From Ornithinimicrobium humiphilum (GTDB lineage: Bacteria > Actinomycetota > Actinomycetes > Actinomycetales > Dermatophilaceae), in assembly GCF_006716885.1 (NCBI RefSeq), contig NZ_VFPU01000003.1:62001-126000 (forward strand): 64,000 nucleotides of DNA, read 5' to 3'. The notes beneath the pieces were generated by a model. The model had not been told where the DNA came from, ran no database searches, and saw only the letters and a list, made by a program, of their open reading frames with translations. Below are positions 61,682 to 64,000 of this stretch, in pieces. Each line of letters starts with the position of its first letter. Position 1 is the stretch's first letter. The position numbers and the translations under genes are program-made.

Positions 61682-63301
61682 TCAGTGGTCGACTGCTTCG
61701 GCCACCCCGTGCCCGGTCAGGCTCCGCACCTCGACCTCGGCCCACTTCTGCTCGTTGCGCTCCGGGCTGGTCACCGAGCCCAGCCAGCCGAGGAAGAAGG
61801 CCAGCGGGATGGAGACGATGCCGGGGTTGGCGAGGGGGAAGAAGGCGAAGTCCACGTCCGGGTTGGTGATCATCGCCGTCGGCGAGCCGGAGACGACCGG
61901 CGAGAAGGTGATGAGGACCAGGGCGGAGGCCAGGCCGCCGTAGATGCTCCACAGGGCGCCGCGGGTGTTGAAGCGGCTCCAGAACAGGCTGTAGAGGATC
62001 GTCGGCAGGTTGGCGCTCGCCGCGACCGCGAAGGCCAGGGCCACGAGGAAGGCGATGTTCTGGCCGTAGGCCAGGATCCCGCCGAGGATCGCGACGACAC
62101 CGATGATGATCGAGGCCCAGCGGGCGACCTTGACCTCCTCGTCCGGCGTGGCCTGGCCGCGCTTGAAGACGGAGTTGTAGAGGTCGTGGGCGAAGGTGGC
62201 CGAGCTGGCGATGGTCAGGCCGGCGACGACCGCGAGGATGGTGGCGAAGGCGATGCCGGAGATGATGCCCAGGAGCAGCGAGCCGCCAAGCTCGTAGGCG
62301 AGCAGGGGCGCGGCCGAGTTGGCCTTGCCGGGCGCGGCGTTGATGGCGTCGGGGCCGACGAGCGCCGCGGCGCCGTAGCCGACGACCAGGGTCAGCAGGT
62401 AGAAGCCGCCGATGAGCCAGATGGCCCACTCCACCGACTTGCGGGCCTGCTGGGAGGTCGGGACGGTGTAGAAGCGGATGAGCACGTGCGGCAGGCCGGC
62501 GGTGCCCAGGACCAGCGCCATCGACAGGCTGACGAAGTCGATCTTGGTGAGGTCGGACAGGCCGTACTTCAGGCCCGGGTCGAGCAGCGCGGCGCCGGCC
62601 TCGGGCGAGTTGTCCACCGCGCCCTGGAGCAGCGCGGAAAGGTTGAAGCCGAACTTGCCGAGCACCCAGACGGTGATGATCGCGGTCGCCGCGATGAGTA
62701 GCACGGCCTTGATCATCTGCACCCAGGTGGTGCCCTTCATCCCGCCGATGAGGACGTAGCCGATCATCACGGCGCCGACGACGGCGATGACGAGGTACTG
62801 CGCCCACAGCGAGTCCAGGCCGAGCAGGAGGGCCACCAGGCCGCCCGCGCCGGCCATCTGGGCCAGCAGGTAGAAGAAGGAGACCACCAGCGAGCTGGTC
62901 GCGGCCGCGATGCGGACGGGACGCTGGCGCAGCCGGTAGGAGAGCACGTCGGCGAGCGTGAAGCGGCCGGTGTTGCGCATGAGCTCGGCGGTCAGCAGGA
63001 GCGCGACGAGCCAGGCGACGAGGAAGCCGATCGAGTAGAGGAAGCCGTCGTAGCCCTGCAGCGCGATGGCCCCGGCGATGCCGAGGAAGGACGCGGCCGA
63101 GAGGTAGTCGCCGGCGATGGCCAGGCCGTTCTGACGGCCGGAGAAGGAGGCGCCGCCGGTGTAGTACTGCGCCGCGGTCTTCTTGCCGCCGGCCACCTTG
63201 ATGACGATGGTCAGGGTGGCGATGACGAAGGCCGCGAAGACGCCGATGTTCAGGGCCGGGTTGCCGACCTGCACCGTCGCGGTGGACATGATCAGGCTCA
63301 T
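61682..63301 (-). CDS. actP: Cation/acetate symporter ActP (SSS family)
   Basis: 539 residues, 13 helices. GRQNGLAIAGDYLSAASFLG and GFLYSIGFLVAWLVALLLTA match the ActP/YjcG group of the sodium:solute symporter family; FYTVPTSQQARKSVEWAIW is another ActP marker. It imports acetate (possibly propionate or pyruvate). ATG overlaps the stop of the DUF485 gene (ATGA). Its stop is followed by acs. Confidence 0.93.
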   Translation of the reverse strand: MSLIMSTATVQVGNPALNIGVFAAFVIATLTIVIKVAGGKKTAAQYYTGGASFSGRQNGLAIAGDYLSAASFLGIAGAIALQGYDGFLYSIGFLVAWLVALLLTAELMRNTGRFTLADVLSYRLRQRPVRIAAATSSLVVSFFYLLAQMAGAGGLVALLLGLDSLWAQYLVIAVVGAVMIGYVLIGGMKGTTWVQMIKAVLLIAATAIITVWVLGKFGFNLSALLQGAVDNSPEAGAALLDPGLKYGLSDLTKIDFVSLSMALVLGTAGLPHVLIRFYTVPTSQQARKSVEWAIWLIGGFYLLTLVVGYGAAALVGPDAINAAPGKANSAAPLLAYELGGSLLLGIISGIAFATILAVVAGLTIASSATFAHDLYNSVFKRGQATPDEEVKVARWASIIIGVVAILGGILAYGQNIAFLVALAFAVAASANLPTILYSLFWSRFNTRGALWSIYGGLASALVLITFSPVVSGSPTAMITNPDVDFAFFPLANPGIVSIPLAFFLGWLGSVTSPERNEQKWAEVEVRSLTGHGVAEAVDH

Positions 63302-63672
63302 CGGCCCGCACCTCCCAGCTGCTCCATGCGTGCCCCGAGGGCCTCGGCACGGGGGTCGAACTCGCGGTTGGCCCACCGCGCGTAGATGAACGTGATCGCG
63401 AAGGTGGTCACGAACTGGAGGAGCCCGAAGACCAGGCCCACGTTGATCACGCCCCAGATCCGCACCGACATGAACCCGGGCGCGAAGACCGCCGCGAGGA
63501 CGTAGGCGAAGTACCAGAGGAGGAAGAAGGCCGTCATCGGGAAGACGAAGGAGCGGAACCTGCGGCGCAGGTCCTGGAACTCGTCGGTGCGCTGCAGCTG
63601 GACGTAGGGGTCCACCGCGGGCTCCTCGGGACCGGCAGCGCCGCCGGCCTCGTCCGGGCGTGTCGTGCTCAC
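63298..63672 (-). CDS. DUF485 membrane protein, partner of ActP
   Basis: 124 residues, two helices (FPMTAFFLLWYFAYVLAAVF and VGLVFGLLQFVTTFAITFIY) after FRSFVFP, the DUF485/YjcH signature. YjcH-type proteins are always found with ActP and are thought to assist it. GTG start with AAAGGA 7 bases upstream, overlapping actP at its end. It is first in the acetate operon, with a long 5' region carrying a palindrome. Confidence 0.9.
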   Translation of the reverse strand: MSTTRPDEAGGAAGPEEPAVDPYVQLQRTDEFQDLRRRFRSFVFPMTAFFLLWYFAYVLAAVFAPGFMSVRIWGVINVGLVFGLLQFVTTFAITFIYARWANREFDPRAEALGARMEQLGGAGR

Positions 63673-64000
63673 GCGAGGTTCCTTTCACGAGGGGGTCCGG
63701 ACGGCAGGGGTGTGCCGCCGGCTGCGACCACTGTCCGACCCCGTGGCAGGGGGCGGAAGGGGCGTGGGAAGGACCTCCGACGAGAGGGACGGCGCGCGCG
63801 ACGAGTGGTCCGGGAGCCACGACGAGCGGCGGGCGGGCGGTCCGGCGCGACGAGCGGTCGTCGCCGGGGCTCCGGCCGGCGTCGGCGAGGCCGTCGCTGG
63901 GGGGCGGCGCGCATCCTAGGCCCGGACCGCCTTCTCGCGCTATGGGTACTTGTACCCATGGCCGGGGGCCCGGGGCGCTCCTAGCGTTGATCCGTCAACC
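63673..64000. other. Intergenic region upstream of the acetate operon, no gene seen
   Basis: 328 bases with no convincing coding frame: open frames here have random-like, Arg-rich composition on both strands. It contains the palindrome at 63942-63959 and presumably the leftward promoter. The right edge of the window cuts whatever lies beyond. Confidence 0.7.
63942..63959. promoter_or_regulatory. ATGGGTAC-TT-GTACCCAT palindrome
   Basis: Perfect 8-base arms with a 2-base centre, about 270 bases upstream of the DUF485-actP-acs start codon, in an otherwise GC-rich region. Likely a binding site for a dimeric regulator of the acetate genes or of a gene beyond the window edge. Which regulator is unknown. 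Confidence 0.5.

Noticed and set aside
1..64000. GGCATAC as a KOPS-like chromosome-orientation motif
   Set aside because: Copies are split evenly between strands in this window, whereas FtsK-orienting motifs are strongly strand-biased.
1..64000. CRISPR arrays, insertion sequences, prophage or integrases
   Set aside because: No regularly spaced repeats, transposase, integrase or phage-like genes were found on either strand.

Overview
The window is very GC-rich (about 73% by eye), uses C/G third codon positions almost throughout, and starts many genes with GTG and one with TTG. Gene content fits a high-GC actinobacterium. The style suggests an Intrasporangiaceae/Ornithinimicrobiaceae-like member of the Micrococcales, but this is an inference: there is no rRNA or other taxonomic marker. 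About 46 protein genes, one tRNA gene and one pseudogene are supported. No insertion sequence, prophage, integrase, CRISPR array or rRNA is visible, so this reads as chromosome.

Layout. 1-20 kb is housekeeping and transport: the 3' end of an RND efflux pump, a BCCT osmolyte transporter, a glucose-6-phosphate dehydrogenase homologue, a small membrane protein, a lactonase, malic enzyme, an MFS exporter, an EEP-family phosphoesterase, a CPA antiporter with a cytosolic nucleotide-binding-like tail, a small HprK-like kinase/PqqD-like pair, an acidic coiled-coil protein, BioY, 6-phosphofructokinase, threonine dehydratase and an MMPL transporter. 20.6-25.5 kb holds molybdenum-cofactor genes (mogA/moaB-like, moaA, moaD, mobA, moeB/moeZ) interrupted by a decayed MHS-family transporter.

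23.5-41.6 kb is a nitrate respiration and nitrite reduction region around one control region (33.77-34.03 kb). Leftward runs a tight series: a Cys-containing HTH regulator, narG, narH, narJ, narI, a cupin, moeB, mobA and moaD, nearly all overlapping or a few bases apart. Nitrate reductase and part of its cofactor supply may therefore share a transcript. Rightward run two narK transporters, a DUF2249 protein, a hemerythrin, an NnrS-like membrane protein and a large fusion of a membrane domain, a cupredoxin and a copper nitrite reductase.

41.8-47.1 kb holds a glycosyltransferase-like gene, a LuxR-type regulator, a GH13 branching-enzyme-like gene, a YczE-like membrane protein and a Bcr/CflA exporter. 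47.3-57.7 kb is a selenocysteine region: tRNA-Sec, selA and selB on one strand, selD divergent, and a three-subunit formate dehydrogenase whose catalytic subunit has an in-frame TGA followed by a SECIS-like hairpin. Apart from enzymes encoded elsewhere, the window thus carries the selenocysteine machinery next to its presumed client. Formate dehydrogenase (donor side) and nitrate reductase (acceptor side) both need the molybdopterin cofactor made by the moa/mob genes, so the three blocks fit one anaerobic or microaerobic formate-to-nitrate electron path. 57.8-64 kb ends with a PPOX-fold flavoprotein, metB, acetyl-CoA synthetase and an acetate permease pair (actP, DUF485).

The most interesting items are the Sec-containing formate dehydrogenase and its local machinery, the membrane-cupredoxin-NirK fusion with its hemerythrin/DUF2249 neighbours, the putative Fe-S regulator coupled to narG, the minimal HprK-like/PqqD-like pair, and a repeated 7-mer (GGCATAC/GTATGCC) that stands out from the base composition.
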